Shown piece by piece: positions 22,248 through 30,058 of a stretch of 36,537 nucleotides of DNA. Location of the stretch: NCBI RefSeq assembly GCF_001550375.1, contig NZ_LRTR01000417.1, positions 1 through 36,537 on the forward strand, read 5' to 3'. The position numbers and the translations under genes were made by a program. Every line of letters starts with the position of its first letter. The stretch's first letter is position 1. The notes below the pieces were generated by a model. It ran no database searches. It was given only the letters and a program-made list of their open reading frames with translations, and was not told the DNA's origin. Origin of the DNA: Streptomyces europaeiscabiei (GTDB lineage: Bacteria; Actinomycetota; Actinomycetes; Streptomycetales; Streptomycetaceae).

Positions 22248-23594
22248 ATGAGCACTTCAGAACCTTTCAGGGGCGCCACAGCCGGTGTCGAGAGCCCGAC
22301 CGTGCTCGACCCTTCGGCCTCCGCGCTCCCTCACAGCCTCTCGATACCGGCGCGCCCACGCCGTAACCGCACGGTCGTCGGCTGCACCCTGCTGGTGGTC
22401 TCCCTGGGAGCGGGCGTCACCGCCTGCGGTTCCGGTGGCCACCCGCTCTCGGGCAGGCCGTACGACGCCGCAGACCAGGTCACCTTCAGCACGCCCACCG
22501 GGGAAGGCGAGAAGGCCGACCCGGACAAGCCGCTGGAAGTCACCGCCAAGGACGACGGACGCATCACCGACGTCACCGCCGTGGACGCCGCAGGACGGTA
22601 CGTGGCGGGCGAACTCTCCGCCGACGGAGGCCGCTGGCACTCCACCTCACCGCTCGCCGCCAACGCCCGCTACACGGTCCGGGTGAGCACCGAGGACGAG
22701 GACGGCGCCCCCGGCCGGGAGACCCGCGCCTTCGACACCGGCCGCCCCCTCACCAAGAAGCGCCTCGATGTCACCTTCGGCCCCGAGGAGGGCAGGTACG
22801 GCGTCGGCCAGCCCGTCACCGCCGAACTGAGCCGGCCGGTGAAGGACAAGGCCGCCCGGTCCGTCGTCGAACGTGCCCTCAAGGTGGACTCCACCCCCGC
22901 CGCGGAAGGCGCCTGGCACTGGGTGGACGACAAGAAGCTCCACTACCGCCCCAAGGAGTACTGGCCCGCCGAGGCCACCATCCGGGTGCACAGCAACCTG
23001 GAGGGCCTCAAGATCGGCGACCGGCTCTGGGGCGGGAAGGCCGACCCCATCGAGCTGACCACCGGCGCGAAGATAGTCGCCGTCACGGACGCCTCGTCGC
23101 ACCAGATGACCGTCTACAAGAACGACCAGGTCATCAAGGAGATACCGGTCACCACCGGCAGGCCCGGCTACGACACCCGCAACGGCGTCAAGGTCGTCCT
23201 GGCCAAGGAAGGTACCGTTCGCATGACCAGCGCCAGCATAGGTGCGTCGGACTTCTACGACCTGACCGTCCACCACTCCGTCAGGGTCACCAACAGCGGC
23301 GAGTACGTCCACGCGGCCCCCTGGTCGACCGGCTCCCAGGGGTACGCGAACGTCAGCCACGGCTGCACCGGCATGAGTTCCGGCAACGCCCAGTGGTTCT
23401 ACGAAACCATCAACGAGGGTGACATCGTCCAGGTCGTCAACTCGGCCGGCGACACCATGGCCCCGTTCGGCAACGGCTACGGCGACTGGAACCTCGACTG
23501 GAAGAACTGGCGCGAGGGCAGCGCCCTGGTCGGTGGCACGGAGGAAGTACCTGGCCCCCAGGTACAGGCCCGCCTGCGACCAGAGTCGGTGTGA
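22248..23594 (+). CDS. Lipoprotein L,D-transpeptidase (YkuD) with Ig-like domains
   Basis: A 448-aa envelope enzyme. An extended N-terminus precedes a lipoprotein signal (VVGCTLLVVSLGAGVTAC, lipobox GVTAC near residue 62). Two Ig-like domains follow (about 75-170 and 175-270, the second resembling the Big-5 domain of mycobacterial Ldt enzymes). The YkuD catalytic domain carries HAAPWSTGSQGYANVSHGC with His371 and nucleophile Cys373. The C-terminal tail is Trp/Gly-rich (DWNLDWKNW). The family makes 3->3 peptidoglycan cross-links by exchanging D-Ala for meso-Dpm. It lies between the two halves of the oxidase locus with its own promoter and ends convergently with the receiver gene; a small hairpin (GCCCC-CTCAG-GGGGC, 23601-23615) separates them. 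Confidence 0.94.
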   Translation: MSTSEPFRGATAGVESPTVLDPSASALPHSLSIPARPRRNRTVVGCTLLVVSLGAGVTACGSGGHPLSGRPYDAADQVTFSTPTGEGEKADPDKPLEVTAKDDGRITDVTAVDAAGRYVAGELSADGGRWHSTSPLAANARYTVRVSTEDEDGAPGRETRAFDTGRPLTKKRLDVTFGPEEGRYGVGQPVTAELSRPVKDKAARSVVERALKVDSTPAAEGAWHWVDDKKLHYRPKEYWPAEATIRVHSNLEGLKIGDRLWGGKADPIELTTGAKIVAVTDASSHQMTVYKNDQVIKEIPVTTGRPGYDTRNGVKVVLAKEGTVRMTSASIGASDFYDLTVHHSVRVTNSGEYVHAAPWSTGSQGYANVSHGCTGMSSGNAQWFYETINEGDIVQVVNSAGDTMAPFGNGYGDWNLDWKNWREGSALVGGTEEVPGPQVQARLRPESV

Positions 23595-23614
23595 GGCCGT
23601 GCCCCCTCAGGGGG

Positions 23615-24016
23615 CTAGGCGCTCAACGCCTGCTTCCTCCGGAGCAGCGAAGCCAGCGCCGCCGCGAACTCGACCGGCTCCACCGGCAGCGTCACCGCCG
23701 CGTCCGCCCGGCTCCAGGTCGCGAGCCACGCGTCCTGCGGCCGCCCGATCAGCACCAGAGCGGGCGGGCACTCGAAGATCTCGTCCTTGATCTGGCGACA
23801 CACCCCCATGCCTCCCATGGGCGCGGCCTCACCATCGAGCACACAGACATCGATCCCGCCCTTGTCCAGCTCCTTGATGACGGCGGCCGGAGTGGCGCAC
23901 TCCAAGAACTCGACCTGCGGCACGTCGGCGGCAGGTCGTCGGCCGGAGGCCAACCGCACCTGCTCCCGGGTGCCGGAGTCGTCGCTGTAGACCAGCACCG
24001 TGGCGGTCGGCTGCAT
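23615..24016 (-). CDS. Stand-alone degenerate receiver-domain protein
   Basis: A 133-aa protein with the fold of a response-regulator receiver and no output domain. It begins MQPTATVLVYSDDSG, with acidic Asp12/Asp13 and a possible phospho-Asp61 (VCVLDGEAAP). The switch Thr/Ser is replaced by Gly91 (LVLIGRP), and the conserved Lys is absent (TLPVEP, Leu110). It also lacks the usual alpha4-beta5-alpha5 surface. It could still be phosphorylated, but may be a pseudo-receiver acting by protein contact. The ATG has GGAGG five bases upstream. It is divergent from ctaE (166 bases) and lies inside the respiratory locus, so a role in oxidase control or assembly is possible but not shown. Confidence 0.88.
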   Translation of the reverse strand: MQPTATVLVYSDDSGTREQVRLASGRRPAADVPQVEFLECATPAAVIKELDKGGIDVCVLDGEAAPMGGMGVCRQIKDEIFECPPALVLIGRPQDAWLATWSRADAAVTLPVEPVEFAAALASLLRRKQALSA

Positions 24017-24171
24017 TGTTCCTCCGTTACGCAGAAGACTCAGACGTCGTACGCACAACAAGACGGACAGGGCCCGATGCGCGGATGCTACTCCCTCGAA
24101 CACCACGTCAGCACCGGTACGGAGGGGAGCAACACTCCGAACGGCACCCCCGGGAGTGAGGGCGGGATAAG

Positions 24172-24192
24172 CGACCGACATAATGTCGGTCG
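24172..24192. promoter_or_regulatory. Perfect 10-bp inverted repeat over the ctaE start
   Basis: CGACCGACAT and ATGTCGGTCG are exact complements around a single A, and the right arm contains the annotated ATG (24183-24185). CATAAT at 24179-24184 also resembles a -10 box, and GTG at 24192 lies 7 bases after it. The dyad may therefore be an operator on a leaderless promoter, or an RNA hairpin that hides the ATG. Confidence 0.6.
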
Positions 24193-24803
24193 TGGCGACA
24201 GCAACGACAGTAGAAACCGGGCACGCGCACCCGTCGGTCAACCGGCCGAACCTCACCAGCGTCGGAACCATCATCTGGTTGAGTTCCGAGCTGATGTTCT
24301 TCGCGGCCCTCTTCGCGATGTACTTCACCCTGCGATCGGTGACCGGTCCGGACTTCTGGGCCGAGAAGGCCGGCACCCTGAACTTCCCGTTCTCGGCGAC
24401 CAACACCACGATCCTGGTGCTCTCCTCCCTCACCTGCCAGCTCGGCGTGTTCGCCGCCGAGCGCGGGGACGTGAAGAAGCTCCGGATGTGGTTCATCGTC
24501 ACGTTCGTGATGGGTGCGGTCTTCATCGGCGGTCAGGTCTTCGAGTACACCGAGCTGGTCAAGCACGAGGGCCTGTCGCTCTCGTCCGACCCGTACGGCT
24601 CGGTGTTCTACCTGACCACCGGCTTCCACGGCCTGCACGTGACGGGCGGTCTCATCGCCTTCCTGCTGGTCCTCGGACGCACCTACGCGGCCAAGAGGTT
24701 CACCCACGAACAGGCGACCGCGGCCATCGTCGTGTCCTACTACTGGCACTTCGTCGATGTCGTCTGGATCGGCCTCTTCGCCACGATCTACATGATCAAG
24801 TAG
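24183..24803 (+). CDS. ctaE: Cytochrome c oxidase subunit III
   Basis: A 206-aa membrane subunit with five helices ([102 protein letters not shown]). The motifs FHGLHVTGG and [10 protein letters not shown] are diagnostic. It has no metals and supports stable turnover of subunit I. The start is uncertain: ATG at 24183 has no ribosome site, and GTG at 24192 would fit a leaderless transcript and remove three residues. The qcrCAB genes follow after 98 bases in the same direction, so ctaE is probably the first gene of ctaE-qcrCAB. Confidence 0.96.
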   Translation: MSVVATATTVETGHAHPSVNRPNLTSVGTIIWLSSELMFFAALFAMYFTLRSVTGPDFWAEKAGTLNFPFSATNTTILVLSSLTCQLGVFAAERGDVKKLRMWFIVTFVMGAVFIGGQVFEYTELVKHEGLSLSSDPYGSVFYLTTGFHGLHVTGGLIAFLLVLGRTYAAKRFTHEQATAAIVVSYYWHFVDVVWIGLFATIYMIK

Positions 24804-24901
24804 ATCGGGCGGCCGGGCCGGGCGGACCGTACGCCTGCCGCGCACCGAGAACGACCCTTCCAGAAGCACCGACGCAGAAGATCCTGACACCGGGGTAATC
24901 C

Positions 24902-25711
24902 GTGAAAAAGCTCTCCGCACGACGACGCCATCCGCTGGCGGCGGTCGTCGTCCTATTCATCGCGCTGGCGGCCTGCGCGGGGCTGTACACCGCCTTCGCC
25001 CCCGCGGAAAAGGCGCAGGCCGATGAAACCGCCCAGACCCTCACCATCGAGGAGGGCAAGAAGCTCTACGCCGTAGGCTGCGCCAGCTGCCACGGCACCG
25101 GCGGTCAGGGCACCACCGACGGTCCGCCTCTGGTGGGTGTGGGCGCGGCAGCCGTCGACTTCCAGGTCGGCACCGGCCGTATGCCGGCCCAGCAGCCGGG
25201 CGCGCAGATCCCGAAGAAGCCGGTCGTCTACTCGCAGGCCGAGATCGACCAGCTCGCGGCGTACATCGCCTCCCTGGGCGCCGGCCCGGAGATCCCGAGC
25301 GAGAACGCGTACGACCCCGAGGGTGCGGACATCGCCGAGGGCGGCGAACTCTTCCGCACCAACTGCGCGCAGTGCCACAACTTCACCGGCAAGGGCGGTG
25401 CGCTGTCCGAGGGCAAGTACGCGCCGGACCTTGAGGGTGTCGACCCGAAGCACATCTACGAGGCCATGGAGACCGGCCCGCAGAACATGCCGTCCTTCCC
25501 CGACACCACGCTGTCGGAGGAGAACAAGAAGGACATCATCGCGTACCTCGACGCGGTCAACAGCGACGACACCGTGGAGCCCGGTGGCCTCAGCCTCGGC
25601 GGACTCGGCCCGGTCAGCGAAGGTCTCTTCGGCTGGGTGTTCGGGCTCGGCGCACTGATCGCCGTCGCCGTCTGGGTCGCCGCTCGGACCGCAAAGGCCA
25701 AGAAGTCATGA
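24902..25711 (+). CDS. qcrC: Dihaem cytochrome c subunit of the bc1 complex
   Basis: A 269-aa membrane-anchored dihaem cytochrome. An N-terminal helix (LAAVVVLFIALAACAGLYTAF) leads to two cytochrome c domains, with CxxCH at Cys60-Cys63-His64 (GCASCHG) and Cys155-Cys158-His159 (NCAQCHN). A C-terminal helix lies near 240-262 (GWVFGLGALIAVAVWVAA). It carries electrons from the Rieske centre to CuA inside the supercomplex, replacing a mobile cytochrome c. GTG at 24902 gives the expected KKL-RRR basic start; a GGGG tract lies 7-8 bases upstream. The stop overlaps qcrA as ATGA. Confidence 0.97.
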   Translation: MKKLSARRRHPLAAVVVLFIALAACAGLYTAFAPAEKAQADETAQTLTIEEGKKLYAVGCASCHGTGGQGTTDGPPLVGVGAAAVDFQVGTGRMPAQQPGAQIPKKPVVYSQAEIDQLAAYIASLGAGPEIPSENAYDPEGADIAEGGELFRTNCAQCHNFTGKGGALSEGKYAPDLEGVDPKHIYEAMETGPQNMPSFPDTTLSEENKKDIIAYLDAVNSDDTVEPGGLSLGGLGPVSEGLFGWVFGLGALIAVAVWVAARTAKAKKS

Positions 25712-26763
25712 GTAGCCAAGAGATTCCAGAAGAGAACCTGCCCATCGAGCAGGACGCGCACGGCGCGGTCAAGGTCGCGGACGAGAAGAACCCCTTCGCG
25801 GACCCCGGCCTTCCGCCCCACGAGCATCGTGTCCAGGACATCGACGAGCGGGCCGCGAAGCGGTCCGAGCGCACGGTCGCCCTGTTGTTCACGGTGTCGA
25901 TGCTGGCCACCGTCGCCTTCATCGCCTCGTACCTGGCGATCGACGTCGAGAGGTCGATCTACGTCTTCCCGATCGGTCACATCAGCGCGCTGAACTTCGC
26001 GCTGGGCATGACGCTGGGCGTGTCGCTGTTCTGCATCGGCGCGGGCGCGGTCCACTGGGCCCGCACGCTGATGTCGGACGTGGAGATCGCCGACGAGCGT
26101 CACCCGATCCAGGCCTCGCCCGAGGTCAAGGCCAAGGTCCTGGCCGACTTCGCGGACGGCGCCAAGGAGTCCGCGCTCGGCCGTCGCAAGCTGATCCGCA
26201 ACACGATGTTCGGCGCGCTGTCCCTGTTCCCGCTCTCCGGTGTGATGCTGCTGGGCGGCCTCGGTCCGGCGCCCGGCACCAAGCTGCGGCACACCACCTG
26301 GGCCAAGGGCAAGAAGCTCGTCAACATGAACACCAACGAGCCGCTGCGTCCCTCGGACGTCGCGGTCGGGTCGCTGACCTTCGCCATGCCGGACGGCCTG
26401 GACGAGCACGACCACGACTTCCAGAAGAACATCGCCAAGGACGCCCTGATGATCGTCCGGATCCAGCCGGACGACATCAAGGACAAGCGCGAGCTGGAGT
26501 GGTCGTACGAGGGCATCGTCGCGTACTCGAAGATCTGCACCCACGTGGGCTGCCCGATCTCCCTGTACGAGCAGCAGACGCACCACGTGCTCTGCCCCTG
26601 CCACCAGTCCACCTTCGACCTCGCCGACGGCGGCCGGGTCATCTTCGGCCCCGCGGGTCACGCCCTGCCGCAGCTGAGGATCACCGTCGGTGAAGACGGC
26701 TACCTCGAAGCGGTCAGCGACTTCGAAGAGCCCGTCGGTCCTGCCTTCTGGGAGCGCGGATGA
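25708..26763 (+). CDS. qcrA: Rieske iron-sulfur subunit of the bc1 complex
   Basis: A 351-aa protein. The N-terminal ~55 residues are hydrophilic. Three membrane helices follow (VALLFTVSMLATVAFIASYLAI, ISALNFALGMTLGVSLFCIGAGAV, and one near FGALSLFPLSGVMLLGGL), the three-helix anchor typical of actinobacteria. The C-terminal Rieske domain has cluster ligands Cys277/His279 (CTHVGC) and Cys296/His299 (CPCHQS), with Cys282 and Cys298 placed for the disulfide. The 2Fe-2S cluster accepts one electron from menaquinol. The ATG overlaps the qcrC stop, and the stop overlaps the qcrB ATG. Confidence 0.97.
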   Translation: MSSQEIPEENLPIEQDAHGAVKVADEKNPFADPGLPPHEHRVQDIDERAAKRSERTVALLFTVSMLATVAFIASYLAIDVERSIYVFPIGHISALNFALGMTLGVSLFCIGAGAVHWARTLMSDVEIADERHPIQASPEVKAKVLADFADGAKESALGRRKLIRNTMFGALSLFPLSGVMLLGGLGPAPGTKLRHTTWAKGKKLVNMNTNEPLRPSDVAVGSLTFAMPDGLDEHDHDFQKNIAKDALMIVRIQPDDIKDKRELEWSYEGIVAYSKICTHVGCPISLYEQQTHHVLCPCHQSTFDLADGGRVIFGPAGHALPQLRITVGEDGYLEAVSDFEEPVGPAFWERG

Positions 26764-28400
26764 GTACTACGACCAGCACCGATGCGCGCGACAAGCGCGA
26801 GAAGGCACCGGCCGGCGAGCGCGTCGCCGACTGGGCCGACGGCCGGCTCGGGATCTACTCCCTGGCCAAGGCCAACATGCGCAAGATCTTCCCCGACCAC
26901 TGGTCGTTCATGCTGGGCGAGATCTGCCTGTACAGCTTCATCATCATCATCCTCACGGGTGTGTACCTGACGCTGTTCTTCCACCCGTCGATGAACGAGG
27001 TGGAGTACCACGGCAGCTACGTCCCGCTGCAGGGCCAGCTGATGTCCGAGGCGTTCAACTCGACCATGCACATCTCCTTCGAGGTGCGCGGTGGTCTGCT
27101 GATCCGGCAGATCCACCACTGGGCGGCGCTGATCTTCCTCGCCGGCATGTTCGTGCACATGATGCGCGTGTTCTTCACGGGCGCGTTCCGCAAGCCGCGT
27201 GAGGTCAACTGGCTGTTCGGCTTCCTGCTGTTCGTCCTCGGCATGTTCACCGGCTTCACCGGTTACTCGCTCCCGGACGACCTGCTCTCCGGCACCGGTG
27301 TCCGCTTCATGGAGGGCGCGGTCCTGTCCGTGCCGATCGTCGGCACGTACCTGTCGTTCTTCCTCTTCGGCGGAGAGTTCCCGGGCGGCGACTTCGTGGC
27401 CCGCTTCTACTCGGTCCACATCCTGCTGCTGCCGGGCATCATGCTCGGCCTGGTGGTGGCGCACCTGATCCTGGTCTTCTACCACAAGCACACGCAGTAC
27501 GCGGGCCCCGGAAAGACGAACAACAACGTCGTCGGCATGCCGCTGCTCCCGGTGTACATGGCGAAGGCCGGAGGCTTCTTCTTCCTGGTCTTCGGTGTCA
27601 TCGCGGTCATCTCGGCGATCGCCACGATCAACCCGATCTGGACCATGGGCCCCTACCGGCCGGACCAGGTGTCCACCGGCGCCCAGCCCGACTGGTACAT
27701 GGGCTTCTCCGAGGGTCTGATCCGTGTCATGCCGGGCTGGGAGATCAACTTCTGGGGCCACACGCTCGTCCTGGGCGTGTTCATCCCGCTGATCATCTTC
27801 CCGCTGGTCCTGGTCGCGATCGCGGTCTACCCGTTCATCGAGTCCTGGGTCACCGGCGACAAGCGCGAGCACCACATCCTGGACCGCCCGCGCAACGCCC
27901 CGACCCGTACGGCCTTCGGTGTCGCGTGGATCACCTGGTACATGGTCCTGCTGATCGGTGGTGGAAACGACCTCTGGGCGACCCACTTCCACCTGTCCAT
28001 CAACTCGATCACCTGGTTCGTCCGGATCGCGTTCTTCGTGGCCCCGGTCGTCGCGTTCGTCATCACCAAGCGCATCTGCCTCGGCCTGCAGCGCCGGGAC
28101 AAGGACAAGGTCCTGCACGGTCGCGAGACCGGCATCATCAAGCGCCTGCCGCACGGTGAGTTCATCGAGGTCCACGAGCCGCTCAGCCAGGAGCAGCTGC
28201 ACACGCTCACGGCGCACGAGCAGTACGCGCCGGCCGAGATCGGTGCCGCGGTCGACGAGAACGGTGTCGCCCGCAAGATCACACGCCTCGCGAAGCTCCG
28301 CGCCAAGCTGAGCAAGGGCTACTACGGCGAGGACAGCCAGATCGCCAAGCCCACCGTCGAGGAGTACAAGGAGATCACGAGCGGCCACGGCCACCACTGA
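26760..28400 (+). CDS. qcrB: Cytochrome b subunit of the bc1 complex
   Basis: A 546-aa menaquinol-oxidising subunit with eight or more helices. The haem-b ligand regions are RQIHHWAALIFLAGMFVHMMR and FYSVHILLLPGIMLGLVVAHL. The quinol-site motif reads PDWY (QPDWYMGF) in place of the PEWY of many other groups. The C-terminal ~130 residues are a hydrophilic extension rich in charged residues (GRETGIIKRLPHGEFIEVHEP), longer than the mitochondrial protein and typical of actinobacteria. It belongs to the same operon as ctaE, qcrC and qcrA, with ATGA overlap. The operon ends at the terminator at 28425. Confidence 0.97.
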   Translation: MSTTTSTDARDKREKAPAGERVADWADGRLGIYSLAKANMRKIFPDHWSFMLGEICLYSFIIIILTGVYLTLFFHPSMNEVEYHGSYVPLQGQLMSEAFNSTMHISFEVRGGLLIRQIHHWAALIFLAGMFVHMMRVFFTGAFRKPREVNWLFGFLLFVLGMFTGFTGYSLPDDLLSGTGVRFMEGAVLSVPIVGTYLSFFLFGGEFPGGDFVARFYSVHILLLPGIMLGLVVAHLILVFYHKHTQYAGPGKTNNNVVGMPLLPVYMAKAGGFFFLVFGVIAVISAIATINPIWTMGPYRPDQVSTGAQPDWYMGFSEGLIRVMPGWEINFWGHTLVLGVFIPLIIFPLVLVAIAVYPFIESWVTGDKREHHILDRPRNAPTRTAFGVAWITWYMVLLIGGGNDLWATHFHLSINSITWFVRIAFFVAPVVAFVITKRICLGLQRRDKDKVLHGRETGIIKRLPHGEFIEVHEPLSQEQLHTLTAHEQYAPAEIGAAVDENGVARKITRLAKLRAKLSKGYYGEDSQIAKPTVEEYKEITSGHGHH

Positions 28401-28424
28401 TCGCTTCGCTCGCCACACCACGGT

Positions 28425-28463
28425 CGCAGGGCCCCCGTCCGATCTTCGGACGGGGGCCCTGCG
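28425..28463 (+). terminator. Terminator of the ctaE-qcrCAB operon
   Basis: An 18-bp stem: CGCAGGGCCCCCGTCCGA (28425-28442) pairs with 28446-28463 around a TCT loop, 25 bases after the qcrB stop. Confidence 0.88.
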
Positions 28464-28554
28464 CCGTGCTCCCACCTGGATAGGGTGGGCGCATCAGTGA
28501 TTTCACGGTCCGCGTGGCATTCCCTGCCTGCGGCTACGACACCCAGGAGCGGCT

Positions 28555-29619
28555 ATGAGCGCTGTGACCCCCGCTGGAGGCGACACCGCGGCGGGCCGTT
28601 CCTGGCCCGCGGTGCTGAACGCGCTGCTGTCCGGGCACGACCAGGACGCCGGCGCCACGTTCTGGGCGATGGACCAGATCATGCGCGGCGAGGCGACGGA
28701 CGCGCAGATCGCCGGGTTCGTGGTGGCGCTGCGGGCCAAGGGGGAGACCGTCGACGAGATCACCGGTCTCGTCGAGGCGCTGTACGAGCACGCCAATGTG
28801 ATCGAGGTGGCGGGCAGGACCGTCGATATCGTCGGTACGGGTGGGGACGGCGCCAAGACGGTCAACATCTCCACGATGTCGTCGATCGTCGTCGCCGGTG
28901 CGGGCGCGAAGGTCGTCAAGCACGGCAACCGGGCCGCGTCGTCGGCGTCCGGGGCGTCCGACGTGCTGGAGAAGCTGGGCGTCAATCTGGAGCTGACGCC
29001 GAAGCGGGTGGCCGAGGTCGCCGAGGAGGCCGGGATCACCTTCTGCTTCGCGGTGAAGTTCCATCCGGCGCTGCGTCATGTGGCCGCCGCGCGCGGGCAG
29101 TTGGGCATCCGGACCGTCTTCAACGCGTTGGGGCCGCTGGCCAACCCGGCGAAGGTGCGCGCCCAGGCGGTCGGTGTCGCCGATCCGCGGATGGCACCCA
29201 TCATGGCCGGCGTCTTCGCCGAGCGCGGCAACTCCTCACTGGTCTTCCGGGGCGACGACGGGCTCGACGAGCTGACGACCACGGCCACGTCACGGGTGTG
29301 GGTCGTGAGGGACGGCAAGGTCACCGAGGAGGCCTTCGATCCGCGCGACGTGGGCCTGGAGCTGGTGCCGGTGGAGGCGTTGCGCGGGGCCGACGCGTCG
29401 TACAACGCGGATGTCGCGCGGCGGTTGCTGGGTGGGGAGACGGGGCCGGTGCGGGACGCGGTTCTCCTGAACTCGGCGGCGGCGTTGGTTGCTCTGGAGC
29501 CGACCTCCGGGTCGCTGGCGGAGCAACTGCGCGGCGGGATGGCGAAGGCGGCGGAGTCGATCGACTCCGGGGCGGCGCGGCGGGCTCTCGAGCGGTGGGT
29601 CGCGGCGACCAACGCGTAG
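28555..29619 (+). CDS. trpD: Anthranilate phosphoribosyltransferase
   Basis: A 354-aa class IV phosphoribosyltransferase making N-phosphoribosyl-anthranilate in tryptophan synthesis. The PRPP-binding motif [37 protein letters not shown] and [30 protein letters not shown] are all present at normal spacing. No other trp gene is nearby, as is usual for this locus in actinobacteria. The ATG has AGGAG five bases upstream. TAGGGT at 28481-28486 is a possible -10 with a weak -35 overlapping the qcrB terminator. The 3' flank carries an intergenic repeat hairpin that may terminate it. Confidence 0.96.
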   Translation: MSAVTPAGGDTAAGRSWPAVLNALLSGHDQDAGATFWAMDQIMRGEATDAQIAGFVVALRAKGETVDEITGLVEALYEHANVIEVAGRTVDIVGTGGDGAKTVNISTMSSIVVAGAGAKVVKHGNRAASSASGASDVLEKLGVNLELTPKRVAEVAEEAGITFCFAVKFHPALRHVAAARGQLGIRTVFNALGPLANPAKVRAQAVGVADPRMAPIMAGVFAERGNSSLVFRGDDGLDELTTTATSRVWVVRDGKVTEEAFDPRDVGLELVPVEALRGADASYNADVARRLLGGETGPVRDAVLLNSAAALVALEPTSGSLAEQLRGGMAKAAESIDSGAARRALERWVAATNA

Positions 29620-29635
29620 CGGCTGCGGGTCCGGA

Positions 29636-29672
29636 GGGGGCTGGTCGCGCGGGGAACTCGCGACCGGCCCCC
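29636..29672 (+). repeat. Intergenic repeat hairpin after trpD
   Basis: GGGGGC-T-GGTCGCG pairs with CGCGACC-G-GCCCCC with one internal mismatch and a loop containing GGGGAACT. It is a shortened member of the family at 1055-1172 and probably acts as the trpD terminator. The stretch from 29673 to the promoter at 29744 shows nothing else. Confidence 0.65.
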
Positions 29673-29743
29673 ACCCACCCGCACCACCCCATGCAGCCCC
29701 GAACCCCCGCGCTATGAGGCGCATCCCGCCATCCGGACAGAAG

Positions 29744-29773
29744 TTGCGGCGCTGCGATCACTTCACGTACGTT
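29744..29773 (+). promoter_or_regulatory. Predicted promoter for the SAM-IV leader
   Basis: -35 TTGCGG (29744-29749) and -10 TACGTT (29768-29773) with an 18-base spacer. Transcription would begin near 29780, just before the first base of the riboswitch. Confidence 0.6.
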
Positions 29774-29781
29774 TTTCGGCA

Positions 29782-29900
29782 GGTCATGAGTGACAGTCAC
29801 AAGGCCCCGGCCGACTGTCCGGCAACCCTCCGTCCGTGGCGGGGTGCCCCGGGTGAAGACCAGGTCGTAGGCAACGAGGTCTACGGCAAGCGCGGACCCC
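29782..29900 (+). ncRNA. SAM-IV riboswitch
   Basis: The sequence follows the actinobacterial SAM-IV aptamer block by block: GGTCATGAGTG, GGCCCCGGCC, TGTCCGGCAACCCTCC, GGCGGGGTGCCCCGGGTGA, GACCAGG, an arm GTCGTAGGC-AACGAG-GTCTACGGC, and the pseudoknot tail GGCAAGCGCGGACCCC. The core GGCAACC is shared with SAM-I. The match rests on memory of the consensus; the 3' boundary is approximate. Known members bind S-adenosylmethionine and lower expression of sulfur metabolism genes. Here it precedes the PLP enzyme at 30059. Two small hairpins (CACTC-TTCT-GAGTG and ACCAGG-GGT-CCTGGT) follow it, and no U-tract terminator is seen, so control may be translational. Confidence 0.9.
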
Positions 29901-29956
29901 TCGCACTCTTCTGAGTGGATACACCAGGGGTCCTGGTCGTTCGAGGGAGTCTTCCG

Positions 29957-29977
29957 TGAGCAAGCGAATGCGATAGG
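29957..29977 (+). CDS. Candidate 6-codon ORF in the riboswitch leader
   Basis: GTG AGC AAG CGA ATG CGA TAG, with GAGGGAG six bases upstream. It is followed at once by the hairpin GGGCT-GCCG-AGCCC. The good ribosome site, so far from the main gene, suggests that ribosomes load here. It may be chance. The main gene has its own site at 30048-30052. Confidence 0.3.
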
Positions 29978-30019
29978 GCTGCCGAGCCCCGCCTCCGCGC
30001 ACCCTTCTTTCCTTCTTCC

Positions 30020-30040
30020 GCATGCCTTGCTTCGGCATGC
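30020..30040 (+). promoter_or_regulatory. Leader hairpin GCATGCC-N7-GGCATGC
   Basis: A perfect 7-bp stem placed 8 bases before the GGGAG ribosome site of the PLP enzyme. It may be part of the riboswitch expression platform. Confidence 0.45.
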
Positions 30041-30058
30041 CTCTCACGGGAGTTCCCC

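Noticed and set aside
23601..23615. Strong terminator between the L,D-transpeptidase and receiver genes
   Set aside because: Only a 5-7 bp stem with a tiny loop and no U-tract; noted in the gene entry but not called as a terminator.
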